Assembly: GCA_964597315.1 (NCBI GenBank)
Contig: CAZQXD010000052.1
Coordinates: 1 to 30,916, forward strand
Origin: CAZQXD01 sp964597315
Lineage (GTDB): Bacteria; Pseudomonadota; Gammaproteobacteria; Competibacterales; Competibacteraceae
Direction: 5' to 3'
DNA: 30,916 nucleotides
The notes below the pieces were generated by a model. The model was not told where the DNA came from and ran no database searches. It was given only the letters and a program-made list of their open reading frames with translations. The stretch's first letter is position 1; the number at the start of each line of letters is the position of its first letter. The translations under genes and the position numbers were made by a program. Of this stretch, positions 17,418-25,915 are shown piece after piece.

Positions 17418-18584
17418 TTAAATCTTATCCGGACATTGCGGAATGACCTCCAACTGACCGCTGCGGCCAAGGCCGAGCGCCAAAAGGATCGGCAAGGGTT
17501 GCCCCAGACCGACCCGGGCATCGATCAGGTGCTTGACGAGGGAGCGGCCTGGTTGGCGCGAGCTCAGGACTGTTCAGCCACGGCTGACGGGGGAGTGGCC
17601 CGCCACTATAGTTTGCTGAGCGGTTGGGGTAGTTCCTACCCAGAAACCACCGGATACATCATTCCAACAATGCTCGATTATGCCCGTTACCGCCCCGACG
17701 AGGATGCCCGGGAACGCGCTCGGCGTATGTTGGACTGGTTGGTATCCATTCAGTTGCCGGGAGGTGGTTTTCAAGGCGGTATGGTGGATGCCCACCCGGT
17801 GGTCCCGGTGACCTTCAACACAGGCCAGATTCTCATCGGCCTGGCCGCCGGGTTGGCGGAGTTTGGGGATTATCGCGAAGCATTGATCGAGGCCGCCGAT
17901 TGGTTGGTGCGGACCCAAGACAGCGATGGTTGCTGGCGCGCCCACCCCAGCCCGTTTGCCGAGCCGGGTGAAAAAGTCTACGAGACCCATGTTTCCTGGG
18001 GGTTGTTCGAGGCGGAGCGTTTGGCGCCCGGACGCGGTTATGGGGAGGCGGGGTTGCGTCAGGTCCATTGGGCGTTGACACATCAGCGGGAAAATGGCTG
18101 GTTCGACAACTGCTGTCTGATCAATCCACAAGTCCCCCTAACCCACACCCTGGGATACGCCCTACGGGGAATTCTCGAAGCGTATCGGCTAGACAGCCAG
18201 GCGGAACTGCTGGCGGCCGCCCGCACAACAGCCGATGGGTTGCGCTCGGCCCTGAGAGAGGACGGATTTCTATCCGCCCGCCTGACCGAGGACTGGCAGC
18301 CCGCCAGGCCCTGGGCTTGCCTGACCGGCACGGTACAAGTCGCCCATTGTTGGTTAATGCTGTATCGCATTACCGGCGAGGTGAAATACCGCGAGGCCGG
18401 TTATCTGGCCAATCGATATGTGCGTCAGACGGTGGCGATGAGTGGACCGCCCGAACAACGGGGTGGCGTCAAAGGTTCGTTTCCCGTGGAGGGTGGCTAC
18501 GGGCGCTATGAGTACCTCAACTGGGCGGTCAAGTTTTCCATGGACGCCAATCAGTTGGAACGCACGATCCGAGCCAGGGAATAA
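17415..18584 (+). CDS. Alpha/alpha-toroid protein of unknown activity (terpenoid cyclase/prenyltransferase-like fold)
   Basis: A 389-residue soluble protein starting at TTG. It carries at least four helical repeats with a W-L-x(3)-Q-(x)-DG-aromatic pattern, for example AAWLARAQ, LDWLVSIQLPGGGF, ADWLVRTQDSDGCW and VHWALTHQRENGWF, spaced about 50-60 residues. These resemble QW-type repeats of squalene cyclase, prenyltransferase and six-hairpin glycosidase toroids. ETTGYIIPTM, FNTGQILIGL and THTLGYALRGILEA line what would be the central cavity. No DXDD cyclase motif and no zinc site were seen, so terpene cyclisation is unlikely. Being placed after the sulfotransferases and before the O-ligase suggests polysaccharide modification, perhaps as an epimerase, lyase or binding protein. 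The function is not assignable from sequence alone. Confidence 0.75.
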   Translation: MLNLIRTLRNDLQLTAAAKAERQKDRQGLPQTDPGIDQVLDEGAAWLARAQDCSATADGGVARHYSLLSGWGSSYPETTGYIIPTMLDYARYRPDEDARERARRMLDWLVSIQLPGGGFQGGMVDAHPVVPVTFNTGQILIGLAAGLAEFGDYREALIEAADWLVRTQDSDGCWRAHPSPFAEPGEKVYETHVSWGLFEAERLAPGRGYGEAGLRQVHWALTHQRENGWFDNCCLINPQVPLTHTLGYALRGILEAYRLDSQAELLAAARTTADGLRSALREDGFLSARLTEDWQPARPWACLTGTVQVAHCWLMLYRITGEVKYREAGYLANRYVRQTVAMSGPPEQRGGVKGSFPVEGGYGRYEYLNWAVKFSMDANQLERTIRARE

Positions 18585-18714
18585 TGGATTCGAGCCTATG
18601 AGCCGGGCCGCTGATTCCAGGGTGATAGAAGTCCGTCCCTATTCTGCCTGCCAACGGGGTGGGAGCCATCTCCCTTGCTCCCGCCTCAGTCCGCTTGGAA
18701 AGACTTAGACTGCC

Positions 18715-20049
18715 ATGCCACTGCGCGATATAGCCGTTACCCTCGTGGTCTTCGGGTTCTTGCCTTTTGTACTACGCCAGCCCTATGTAGGCGTTTTGCT
18801 TTGGTCTTGGCTGGGCTATATGAACCCCCATCGCTTGAGTTGGGGGTTCGCTTACAATTTTCCTTTTGCCCAGGTTGTCGTCATTACCCTGCTTATCAGC
18901 CTGTTCTTCTCCAAGGAACCCAAGCGGATACCCATCACGCCTTTGACCAGCCTCTGGATTCTTTATCTGGTCTGGATGTGCGTTACCACGGCCTTCGCCA
19001 TATACCCCACATCAGCGTTTATTCAACTGGATAAAGTACTCAAAATCCAGTTAGTGACTTTTCTGACCTTGATGCTGATGTATAACAAAGAACGCATTAT
19101 CTGGTTGATATGGGTTATTGCGCTGTCTATCGGCTATTTCGGTATAAAGGGCGGTTTTTTTACGCTCACGACTGGCGGTGGGCACCGGGTCTATGGTCCG
19201 GCCGGCACTTTTATCGAGGATAATAATGCCCTTGGCCTAGCCCTGCTGATGATCCTGCCGCTGCTGAACTTTCTGAGAATGCAAAGTGGCCACCCCTGGG
19301 TACGGCGGGGATTGGTGGCGGCCATGATATTAGTGGGTTTTTCGGCGGTGGGCACCCAATCCCGCGGCGCCTTGTTGGGTGGTCTGTGCATGGTGTTGTT
19401 TCTTTGGGGTAAGAGTCGACAAAAGCTAGCCCTAGGCTTTGGCATCGTGCTGTTGATCCCATTGATTTTCACCTTTATGCCCGAAAGTTGGCACGAGCGT
19501 ATGGATACTATTTTCGAGTACCGTTCCGATGCCTCCGCCCAAGGTCGGCTCGAAGCCTGGGAGTACAGCATCAAGGTCGCCTCGGCGAGGGTCACGGGTG
19601 GGGGCTTTCAATCCTGGTCCCATGAAACCTTCATGCTGTATGCCGGGTTGAGTACGGGACGCGCCGCTCATAGTATTTATTTCGGCGTTCTTGGCGATCA
19701 CGGTTGGCTAGGGCTTGCCCTTTGGCTGATAATTTTGTTGCTGGTATGGAGGACAGGGACATGGATCATCCGCAATAGCCGGGGCCATCCAGAACTGAAA
19801 TGGCTGGATGACCTCGCCAAAATGTTGCAAGTATCGCTGATAGCCTATTGCACTGGCGGTGCGTTTCTGAGTCTGGCCTATTTCGACCTGCCTTGGCACA
19901 TCATGTGTCTCATGGTACTGGGCAAGGTGCTGGTCAAAAAGCATTTGAAAACAATAGAACAGGAGCAGGCATCGGGGATGCCCAACGCCATGGCTGCGGG
20001 CGCCGCCCGGGCTTATAAACCGCTCGACAGGGAGGACTTCGGTAAATGA
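18715..20049 (+). CDS. Probable O-glycosylation ligase, exosortase A-associated (O-antigen ligase/Wzy-like)
   Basis: A 444-residue membrane protein with about ten to eleven hydrophobic spans. VLLWSWLGYMNPHRLSWGFA near the N-terminus is the signature of the exosortase-A O-ligase family. The large periplasmic loop contains GTQSRGALLGG and GGGFQSW, then AAHSIYFGVLGDHGWLGLALW, the Wzy_C-type region with a candidate catalytic His. The family is thought to ligate or polymerise glycan at the periplasmic face, possibly onto PEP-CTERM proteins; this is proposed rather than proven. A 130-base gap precedes it and may hold a promoter, although none stands out. A short GC hairpin at 18661-18674 lacks a T-tract. 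The stop overlaps the next ATG by 4 bases. Confidence 0.92.
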   Translation: MPLRDIAVTLVVFGFLPFVLRQPYVGVLLWSWLGYMNPHRLSWGFAYNFPFAQVVVITLLISLFFSKEPKRIPITPLTSLWILYLVWMCVTTAFAIYPTSAFIQLDKVLKIQLVTFLTLMLMYNKERIIWLIWVIALSIGYFGIKGGFFTLTTGGGHRVYGPAGTFIEDNNALGLALLMILPLLNFLRMQSGHPWVRRGLVAAMILVGFSAVGTQSRGALLGGLCMVLFLWGKSRQKLALGFGIVLLIPLIFTFMPESWHERMDTIFEYRSDASAQGRLEAWEYSIKVASARVTGGGFQSWSHETFMLYAGLSTGRAAHSIYFGVLGDHGWLGLALWLIILLLVWRTGTWIIRNSRGHPELKWLDDLAKMLQVSLIAYCTGGAFLSLAYFDLPWHIMCLMVLGKVLVKKHLKTIEQEQASGMPNAMAAGAARAYKPLDREDFGK

Positions 20050-21026
20050 TCTCCCCACTTCACGACGCCAGCCTTTACTTGTTGCGCCCACTGGGCAATA
20101 TGTTGTCGCCTTCGGGTCCCCGCACCCGGTTGACTATCCTTATTTACCACAGGGTTCTGGCGCAGCCGGACCCACTGTGTCCGGGAGAGGTGGACGCCGC
20201 TACTTTTCGCTGGCAAATGAAGCTGCTGGCATCTCACTGTCACCCCTTGCCTCTGTCCGAGGCCGCAGCGCGACTGGCTACGGGCAGCCTGCCGCCCCGA
20301 GCCGTATGTGTCACTTTCGATGATGGATACGCCAATAACGCCCAAATCGCTCTGCCCATACTGCGTGAAACTGGGGTGCCAGCCACCTGTTTCGTCGCTA
20401 GCGGTTATCTGAATGGTGGCCGGATGTGGAACGATACGATTATTGAGACGCTGCGACGTCTTCCTAGTGGCCGCCTAGACGCATCCGAACTGGGGCTGGG
20501 TTGCTTCGAGTTGCAAGGGCCGGAAACCCGAGTCGCGGCTATCGCCCAGCTTATACGGGCGCTGAAATACCGTCCTGGCTCCGAACGGGAAAGTCTGGCC
20601 GCTGCCCTGGCCGGGCGGGCGGACGCCTCCTTGCCAGACGACTTGATGATGACCGACGAACAGGTGAGGGCCGTCCATGGCGCTGGCATGGAGATCGGTG
20701 GCCATACCGTAAAGCATCCCATTCTGGCGCGGGTAGATGATGCGACTGCGCGCAGTGAGATAACGGAGGGCAAAGCGTATCTGGAGGCTCTGATTGGGGA
20801 CCGACTGCGGGTGTTCGCCTATCCTAACGGCAGGCCGGGACAAGATTATTTACCCCAGCACGTGGCCATGGTCAGGGAAGCGGGTTTCGAGGCTGCTGTT
20901 TCAACCACCATGGGTACGGCAGCCTGCCAAAGTGACCGTTGGCAACTGCCACGGTTCACGCCCTGGGATCGGTCTCCCTTACGCTTTCTAGGACGGTTAT
21001 GGTGGAATTGCCGCCACTGGGCATGA
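20046..21026 (+). CDS. Polysaccharide deacetylase (NodB fold), second copy
   Basis: A 326-residue carbohydrate esterase 4 protein. LTILIYHRV, the catalytic CVTFDDGY (Asp92, Asp93), and GGHTVKH (His220, His224) as the metal site are present, with FAYPNGRPG towards the C-terminus. It differs from the XrtA-type deacetylase at 650, with no TVDVED opening or DUF3473 tail, and resembles exported or periplasmic deacetylases. No clear signal peptide is visible. The predicted reaction is removal of N-acetyl groups from a polysaccharide. It overlaps the O-ligase by 4 bases (ATGA), so its substrate is probably the ligated or polymerised glycan. The facing gene on the other strand ends 27 bases downstream. 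Confidence 0.9.
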   Translation: MISPLHDASLYLLRPLGNMLSPSGPRTRLTILIYHRVLAQPDPLCPGEVDAATFRWQMKLLASHCHPLPLSEAAARLATGSLPPRAVCVTFDDGYANNAQIALPILRETGVPATCFVASGYLNGGRMWNDTIIETLRRLPSGRLDASELGLGCFELQGPETRVAAIAQLIRALKYRPGSERESLAAALAGRADASLPDDLMMTDEQVRAVHGAGMEIGGHTVKHPILARVDDATARSEITEGKAYLEALIGDRLRVFAYPNGRPGQDYLPQHVAMVREAGFEAAVSTTMGTAACQSDRWQLPRFTPWDRSPLRFLGRLWWNCRHWA

Positions 21027-21053
21027 GGCGCGATGGGATCTAGGCGTTAGGGT

Positions 21054-22877
21054 TCAGAGGTCATGGTGTTCCAGCCAAAGCTCCAGCATCATTAGAATCC
21101 AGACCAGTTCACCATAATAACTGGCGTGACCGCCGCGATGCAGGGCCACGGCTTGATCGATAAACTCGGGTCGCAGAAAGGAGCGCCGACCGAGGGCCAG
21201 CAGGCTGTCGTAGGCTAGTTCCTGCAAAGGCGGATGCTCGCGCATCCAGATGCCGAAGGGTAGGCCAAATCCGTGTTTGGTTTTCTTGAGGATAGAGTCC
21301 GGGAGAAAACCGCTCATGGCCTGTTTATAAAAATACCTGAGTTGCTGGCCTTTGAGCTTTAGCGCGGACGGCACTCGGCAGGAGAACTCCAGCAGCCGAT
21401 CATCCAGTAACGGGTACATGACCTCGACGCCCGCCAAGGTACACATCCGGTTGACCTTGCGCAGATCATTGTCGGCCAAGGTCCGTTGCCAGTCCAGATA
21501 CATCATCCGATTGAGGGCCGAACCTTGGTCAGGACGGTGGTAGTTTTCTCGAAGCCAGGTTAAGGGAGCGCCCGGGTCCACCTCGGCCAGAAAGTCATCG
21601 CAAAAGAGTTGGGCAGGGTCCAGACGGTGGAGAAAGTTATAGGTTTCCATCCGGTCTGGCAAAGGGATATTGGCCTGCCGCACGTAGCTGCGGGATTTGC
21701 TTACCAAGGGTAGGCTCGTGGGTAAGCGCTGGAGTGCGGGTTCCAGCACGGCCGAGCGTACCAGGCCAGGTAACCGCTGATAATGTTCAAACAGGAACTG
21801 TTTGGCGTAGCGTTCGTTACCGGCGAATAGTTCGTCGCCGCCATCCCCGGCCAGCAAACGCGCCACACCGTCCTGCGCAGCCATCCGGGCGCAGTAATAG
21901 GCAGGGACCGCCGATGAGTTGCCAAAAGGTTCGTCGTAATTCCGAGCGATCAGCGGTACGGCATCGGCCACGTCCTGAGGCGACACATAGTACTCATGCT
22001 GCTGGGTGCCGAAATGCCGGGAAGCGATCCGGGCGTATTCCATTTCATCGTAGCCGTCCACGGCAAAGCCGATGGAATAAGTCTGGGCCTGGTCGGGCCG
22101 GAGCCGGGCCAGCATGCCAGCGACGGTGGAACTGTCCAGGCCGCCACTGAGAAAAGCGCCCAGGCGGGGTTCCTCGTTGCACTGACTGACGGCATCCAGT
22201 ATCAGGGTGTGGAGTTCGTCGGCCAGCACCGCCGCAGAGGCGCCCTCCGCTTCGGTGAAGGCGGGCTGCCAGTAGTTAACGACGGTAGTCTGGTTTTGTC
22301 GGAAGTCCAGGTAGTGAGCGGCCGGCAGTTTATGCTGAGCGTGATAAATGGTGCCAGGGCTGGGCACCATGTGGAAATACATATAGTTGAACAGCCCTTG
22401 AAGGGATAGTCGGTTGTCCACGCCAGGATGGCCGCGAACGCAGTCGGCGGTGGAGCCGAACACCAGCCCACCGGGAATTTGAGCATAGTACACAGGGTGG
22501 CGACCCAGGCGGTCCACGGCGGCCAGCACCCGCCGGGCTTTGCTATCCACGATAACCAGGGCAAAATCGCCCCAGAGATACTGAAGAAAATCCGAACCAT
22601 AACGACGATAAGCGTCAAGAAGGGCGGCGGCCGCTCCTCGCTCCCGTTGGCGGAGGGCCAGGTCCTGTACCGACCAGGAAGGCCGCCCAGTCAGCGCCAC
22701 CAGCACGCCAAAATCCGCCGCCGCCATACCGTCCTGGGCGGCACAGGCGGCATGATCCTGATAAATTGGGGTGGGGCTGGCAGTCGCCGGTAGACCACCC
22801 AGCATGGCTTCCAGTACAGCCGCCGGATTGGAACCGGCCATGCCCTCATCTAGCCAACCGCAAAAACCCGTTGTCAA
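21054..22877 (-). CDS. Asparagine synthase-related protein with displaced N-terminal cysteine
   Basis: A 607-residue AsnB-family protein. It begins (TTG)TTGFCGWLDEG, so the expected glutaminase Cys is residue 6 rather than 2. The Ntn-like domain follows to ~215 (VDRLGRHPVYY, FGSTADCV) and then a synthetase domain with PP-loop SGGLDSS at 244-250, and LAGDGGDELFAGNERY. The C-terminal tail ends KKTKHGFGLPFGIWM and ELVWILMMLELWLEHH, typical of surface-polysaccharide AsnB relatives. The TTG start is fixed by GAGGA 7 bases upstream; the frame closes at a TGA at 22902-22904, so no better start exists. It is the second gene of a two-gene unit after the TPR gene (28-base gap) and faces the deacetylase gene. 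Whether a propeptide is removed to free Cys6 is open. Confidence 0.88.
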   Translation of the reverse strand: MTTGFCGWLDEGMAGSNPAAVLEAMLGGLPATASPTPIYQDHAACAAQDGMAAADFGVLVALTGRPSWSVQDLALRQRERGAAAALLDAYRRYGSDFLQYLWGDFALVIVDSKARRVLAAVDRLGRHPVYYAQIPGGLVFGSTADCVRGHPGVDNRLSLQGLFNYMYFHMVPSPGTIYHAQHKLPAAHYLDFRQNQTTVVNYWQPAFTEAEGASAAVLADELHTLILDAVSQCNEEPRLGAFLSGGLDSSTVAGMLARLRPDQAQTYSIGFAVDGYDEMEYARIASRHFGTQQHEYYVSPQDVADAVPLIARNYDEPFGNSSAVPAYYCARMAAQDGVARLLAGDGGDELFAGNERYAKQFLFEHYQRLPGLVRSAVLEPALQRLPTSLPLVSKSRSYVRQANIPLPDRMETYNFLHRLDPAQLFCDDFLAEVDPGAPLTWLRENYHRPDQGSALNRMMYLDWQRTLADNDLRKVNRMCTLAGVEVMYPLLDDRLLEFSCRVPSALKLKGQQLRYFYKQAMSGFLPDSILKKTKHGFGLPFGIWMREHPPLQELAYDSLLALGRRSFLRPEFIDQAVALHRGGHASYYGELVWILMMLELWLEHHDL

Positions 22878-22889
22878 TGTGTCATCCTC
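22877..22889 (-). promoter_or_regulatory. Ribosome binding site fixing a TTG start
   Basis: On the minus strand GAGGA (22889-22885) lies 7 bases before TTG (22877-22875). An in-frame TGA at 22904-22902 rules out a start further upstream, and the nearby ATG at 22885 is out of frame. Confidence 0.55.
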
Positions 22890-22905
22890 GAACGTAAAGA
22901 GTCAG

Positions 22906-23592
22906 TTATGGCCAGCGGTCCATTTTGGACAGTTTTAGCCGTAATCCGGGTAATGGATAGCCTTTTTTGTAGGCTTTCAGGGCATATTTTTTGGCGGTGT
23001 CGTATTGGCCCATGTCGTAGTAGAGCAGCCCCATGTTGTACTGAAGTTCGGGGGAGTCGGGGTAGAGCTTCTCGGAGGTCTTGTACGCGCTCAGTGCGGC
23101 TTGGGGATGGCCGGTCAGGTGTAGATGGATTCCGTGGATCATATGCACCATGGGATCATTGGGGGTGAAGCGCGCCGCGCGCTCTAAATAGCATTCAGCG
23201 GAAGGGTAAAATCCCGCCGGATTTCGGTAGGTCACTGGAGGGGGGCCATCCCGGCGCTGCAAGCGGGTCGCGGCGTACAAGGCGCGATGATGATTGGGAA
23301 AGCGCCTTAGGGTGTAATCAATATTTGCCGCGACGGTGCCGCCGCCCGCGCGGGCGAATCTGAGCTGTTCTATAGTCGGCGTAAAATGTGCATTTTCGAC
23401 TAGTTTCAAATGATGCCGCACGCCTTCGGACAGGTCTCGATAATCGTCTATCGGGTGGCCTAGATTGAAACCCCGGCCTATGCAATCTTCTTGGCCAAAG
23501 CTGGCCAGCGGAATTGCGCCTAGCAGCCACAGCCCCATCAGCAGGGACCAGCGGATTGACAGTGTATGCAAGCGGGTAATCCCTATGTTCAT
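22906..23592 (-). CDS. Exported tetratricopeptide-repeat protein
   Basis: A 228-residue protein. The N-terminus has a basic stretch and then a hydrophobic core (SLLMGLWLLGAIPLASFG), a likely signal peptide ending near residue 33; cleavage before Gln34 is a guess. The C-terminal part (about 130-215) has TPR helices, with DPMVHMIHGIHLHLTGHPQA and SPELQYNMGLLYYDMGQYDT as the clearest units. TPR proteins hold partner proteins; here it probably works in the periplasm with the polysaccharide export or sorting machinery, which is inference. It reads into the AsnB-like gene, so both should share a promoter in the gap upstream. Small TPR proteins accompany XrtA loci but I do not recognise this one as a named family. 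Confidence 0.8.
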   Translation of the reverse strand: MNIGITRLHTLSIRWSLLMGLWLLGAIPLASFGQEDCIGRGFNLGHPIDDYRDLSEGVRHHLKLVENAHFTPTIEQLRFARAGGGTVAANIDYTLRRFPNHHRALYAATRLQRRDGPPPVTYRNPAGFYPSAECYLERAARFTPNDPMVHMIHGIHLHLTGHPQAALSAYKTSEKLYPDSPELQYNMGLLYYDMGQYDTAKKYALKAYKKGYPLPGLRLKLSKMDRWP

Positions 23593-23949
23593 GGCAGACG
23601 TTACCTGGATTCAGATTTCTCATCCACTGCCGGCGGGCAGGCGCCAGCGTATTTGAGGCTATGATCATTCAGTGCCCGGGCCGTGGTCCACTCGATAAGT
23701 GTAAGGGTTTGTTAAGAAAATGGCGATGTATCCTAGACCGGGTAGGTTCATGATTGGTCCGAGACGTGGAAATAGCCAATAAAATCAAACCTATCAGTCC
23801 ATTACCGTGGCCGACTCCAAGCACGGCCAGGATGGCCATGGTGGGTATGCTCCGATCTGCGGGCTTGCTACCATTGACCCCCTGGGGATGAGTGGCTCGC
23901 CGACCCGGCGAATCCCCGCAGTTCCTACGTGATAGAGGTGTGGACAGTG
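23593..23949. other. Gene-free stretch between divergent transcription units (357 bases)
   Basis: This stretch separates the minus-strand TPR gene from the plus-strand methyltransferase gene, so promoters for both directions are expected. A TTGGTC at 23754-23759 and an AT-rich AATAAAAT near 23778-23785 could be a weak plus-strand promoter, with an 18-20 base spacer that is too long for confidence. No hairpin with a T-tract was found. On the minus strand an open frame (about 23669-23860) encodes a hydrophobic stretch, IPTMAILAVLG to LIGLILLA, followed by basic residues. It has no convincing start signal and its upstream part overlaps the methyltransferase gene in antisense. Confidence 0.5.
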
Positions 23950-24786
23950 ATGGAAAAAGCTCAGCTAAATCCCCAGGAATCTCCGCGAACGGGAGGGCAG
24001 TGGGACCATTCTTGTGATGATCGCTTTTTCGATTATTACGCTCAGGAAAGCGTGACCGAGGCAACGGTACAGCGTTTTAAACAAATCCGCGCCCTGATCC
24101 TAAGGGTTCTGGGGCCGGAGCGGGCAGGGCAGATGTTGGATGTGGCCGATGTCGGTTGCGGCGCCGGTTCCCAGTGCTTTTTGTGGGCCGAGTTGGGGCA
24201 TCGGGTCCATGGTCTGGACATTAACGAAAGGCTGGTGGAACTGGCCCGCCGTCGGGCCGAGGAGACGGGATCGGCTGACCGCGCTGAGTTCTCCATAGGC
24301 TCCGCCGCTAGCCTGCCCTGGGCCGACGGGTCCATGGATGTTTGCATCTCTCCAGAACTGCTGGAACATGTGCCCAATTGGCGTCCGTGCTTGGACGAGA
24401 TGGTGCGAGTGCTCAGGCCCGGCGGGTTGCTGTTTTTGACGACCACCAACAAGCTGTGCCCCAAGCAGCAAGAGTTCGACCTGCCGCTGTATTCATGGTA
24501 TCCCGGCTTTCTCAAGCGTCGTTACGAGCGCCTCGCCACGACCACCCGCCCGGAACTGGCCCAGTACGCCACCTACCCCGCTGTAAATTGGTTTACGTTT
24601 TTCGGGCTCAGGGACATTCTGAAACCCCAGGGATTCGACTGTTATGATCGCTTCGATACCATCGACACGAACGGCAGCCGCGTCAAGGAGTTGCTCCAGA
24701 GCACTATTCGGGCGGCGCCGCCACTGCGGTTTCTCGCTCATGTCGCCACCCCCTGGACCCAGATCGTTGCCATCAAGCGCCCATAA
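23950..24786 (+). CDS. Class I SAM-dependent methyltransferase
   Basis: A 278-residue methyltransferase. Motif I, VADVGCGAGSQ (DVGCGAG at 67-73), LDINERLVELARRRAEE as the acidic loop region, and SPELLEHVPNWRPCLDEM with VRVLRPGGLL make up the Methyltransf_11 fold. It should methylate a small molecule or a sugar of the polysaccharide with SAM in the cytoplasm. ATG 23950 was chosen because GAGGTG at 23935-23940 lies 9 bases before it; GTG 23929 in the same frame has no such site. It starts the plus-strand unit that includes the ACP and hydrolases, with a 65-base gap to the ACP. The substrate cannot be told. Confidence 0.87.
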   Translation: MEKAQLNPQESPRTGGQWDHSCDDRFFDYYAQESVTEATVQRFKQIRALILRVLGPERAGQMLDVADVGCGAGSQCFLWAELGHRVHGLDINERLVELARRRAEETGSADRAEFSIGSAASLPWADGSMDVCISPELLEHVPNWRPCLDEMVRVLRPGGLLFLTTTNKLCPKQQEFDLPLYSWYPGFLKRRYERLATTTRPELAQYATYPAVNWFTFFGLRDILKPQGFDCYDRFDTIDTNGSRVKELLQSTIRAAPPLRFLAHVATPWTQIVAIKRP

Positions 24787-24851
24787 TGCCATATGCCCGT
24801 CGGTACCCGTTCATTCTCCGGGGAGCCGGCCGATAAGGAGCCTATATCACC

Positions 24852-25103
24852 ATGTCACATTGCGCAGAGGTCATTGATTTGGTCGGCAGCGTCTTGCAAC
24901 TCGGCGACAGAACCCGGCAACTCGACCGTTCCACGCCCTTGATGGGGGCCATCCCTGAATTCGACTCCATGGCGGTCGTGTCTTTGATCACTGCCTTGGA
25001 AGATCATTTCGGTATCCTGGTGGATGACGATGAAATCAGCGCCGAGACCTTCGAATCCGTAGGCAACCTTTGCGATTTCGTCAATCGCAAGCTAGCCGCC
25101 TGA
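24852..25103 (+). CDS. Acyl carrier protein, exosortase A system-associated
   Basis: An 83-residue acyl carrier protein. The phosphopantetheine attachment motif is EFDSMAVV with Ser39, and GILVDDDEISAETFESVGNL forms helix III. It would carry an acyl or aminoacyl thioester in the cytoplasm. AAGGAG (24835-24840) precedes the ATG by 11 bases, slightly long. In exosortase A loci an ACP like this is found with two alpha/beta hydrolases, an AMP ligase and a PLP-dependent decarboxylase; here only the hydrolases are present. A CapK-type ligase lies 12 kb upstream and might substitute. The Met in DSM instead of Leu in DSL is common in specialised carrier proteins. Confidence 0.92.
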   Translation: MSHCAEVIDLVGSVLQLGDRTRQLDRSTPLMGAIPEFDSMAVVSLITALEDHFGILVDDDEISAETFESVGNLCDFVNRKLAA

Positions 25104-25117
25104 GACCTGGGAATGCC

Positions 25118-25915
25118 ATGTTCGAGCCGCTGTTTCTGCCTGGCGCCGCCGGTCGGTGTTTTGCGCTGCATTATCCACCAGCGGCGCCTGCGCGCGGCAG
25201 TGTGCTGTACATTCCCCCTTTCGCGGAAGAGTTAAACAAAGCGCGGCGTATGACGGCTTTACAGGCCCGGCGCCTGGCGGCAGCGGGCTATCGGGTATTG
25301 GCGCCGGATTTATACGGCTGTGGTGACAGCGAGGGGGATTTCCATGATGCCCGCTGGGACATCTGGCAGCGCGACCTGGCCGCTGGCTGCGAGTGGCTGC
25401 AAGAGCGCCAGCCGGGAGAGGTCACGCTGTGGGGGGTGCGCCTGGGCGCCTTGCTGGCGGCCCAATTAGCCCAGGAGGTCGAAGTGACGGGGCTGATGTT
25501 CTGGCAGCCGGTTATCAACGGCGAACAGGCTTTGGTCCAGTTTTTGCGGTTGCGAATGGCCGCTGGTCTGAACGAAGGAGGGCAGGAGTCCACCCGATCC
25601 CTGCGCCAGGCATTGGCCGCCGGGGAAAGCCTGGAGGTGGCCGGTTACGAATTGCACCCGGCGCTGGCCACGGCCCTGGCCACCGCGCGCTTGTCCCAGC
25701 CCCCGGAGAATGTTCAAACGCACTGGCTGGAGGTGGGGGCCAAACCGGAACTGGCGCCCGCCAGTCGGCGCCTGCTTGAGCAGTGGCAGCAGGCAGGGGT
25801 GGAGGTCACGGCGCGGGCCGTCGTTGGAGAGCCATTCTGGGCGACCCAGGAAATTGCCGAGGCCCCGGCTTTGCTAGAAGCCACTACGGCTTGCCTGTGC
25901 CCGGAGGCAAACTGA
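25118..25915 (+). CDS. Hydrolase 2, exosortase A system-associated (alpha/beta fold)
   Basis: A 265-residue alpha/beta-hydrolase-fold protein. YIPPFAEELNKARRM and DLYGCGDSEGDF (residues ~64-75) are the signatures of the XrtA-associated hydrolase 2 family. The nucleophile elbow reads WGVRLGA (Gly106-Val-Arg108-Leu-Gly110), so the Ser of the usual GxSxG is an Arg; as far as I recall this is normal for the family and not a local mutation. It may therefore not be a classic hydrolase. The frame is open from 25070 inside the ACP gene, but ATG 25118, 14 bases after its stop with GGGA nearby, gives the family-like N-terminus. The stop shares one base with hydrolase 1. Role: possibly release or transfer of the ACP-bound acyl group, inferred. 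Confidence 0.88.
   Translation: MFEPLFLPGAAGRCFALHYPPAAPARGSVLYIPPFAEELNKARRMTALQARRLAAAGYRVLAPDLYGCGDSEGDFHDARWDIWQRDLAAGCEWLQERQPGEVTLWGVRLGALLAAQLAQEVEVTGLMFWQPVINGEQALVQFLRLRMAAGLNEGGQESTRSLRQALAAGESLEVAGYELHPALATALATARLSQPPENVQTHWLEVGAKPELAPASRRLLEQWQQAGVEVTARAVVGEPFWATQEIAEAPALLEATTACLCPEAN

Noticed and set aside
18661..18674. GGGAG/CTCCC hairpin as a terminator before the O-ligase gene
   Set aside because: Only a 5-bp stem and no T-tract follows.
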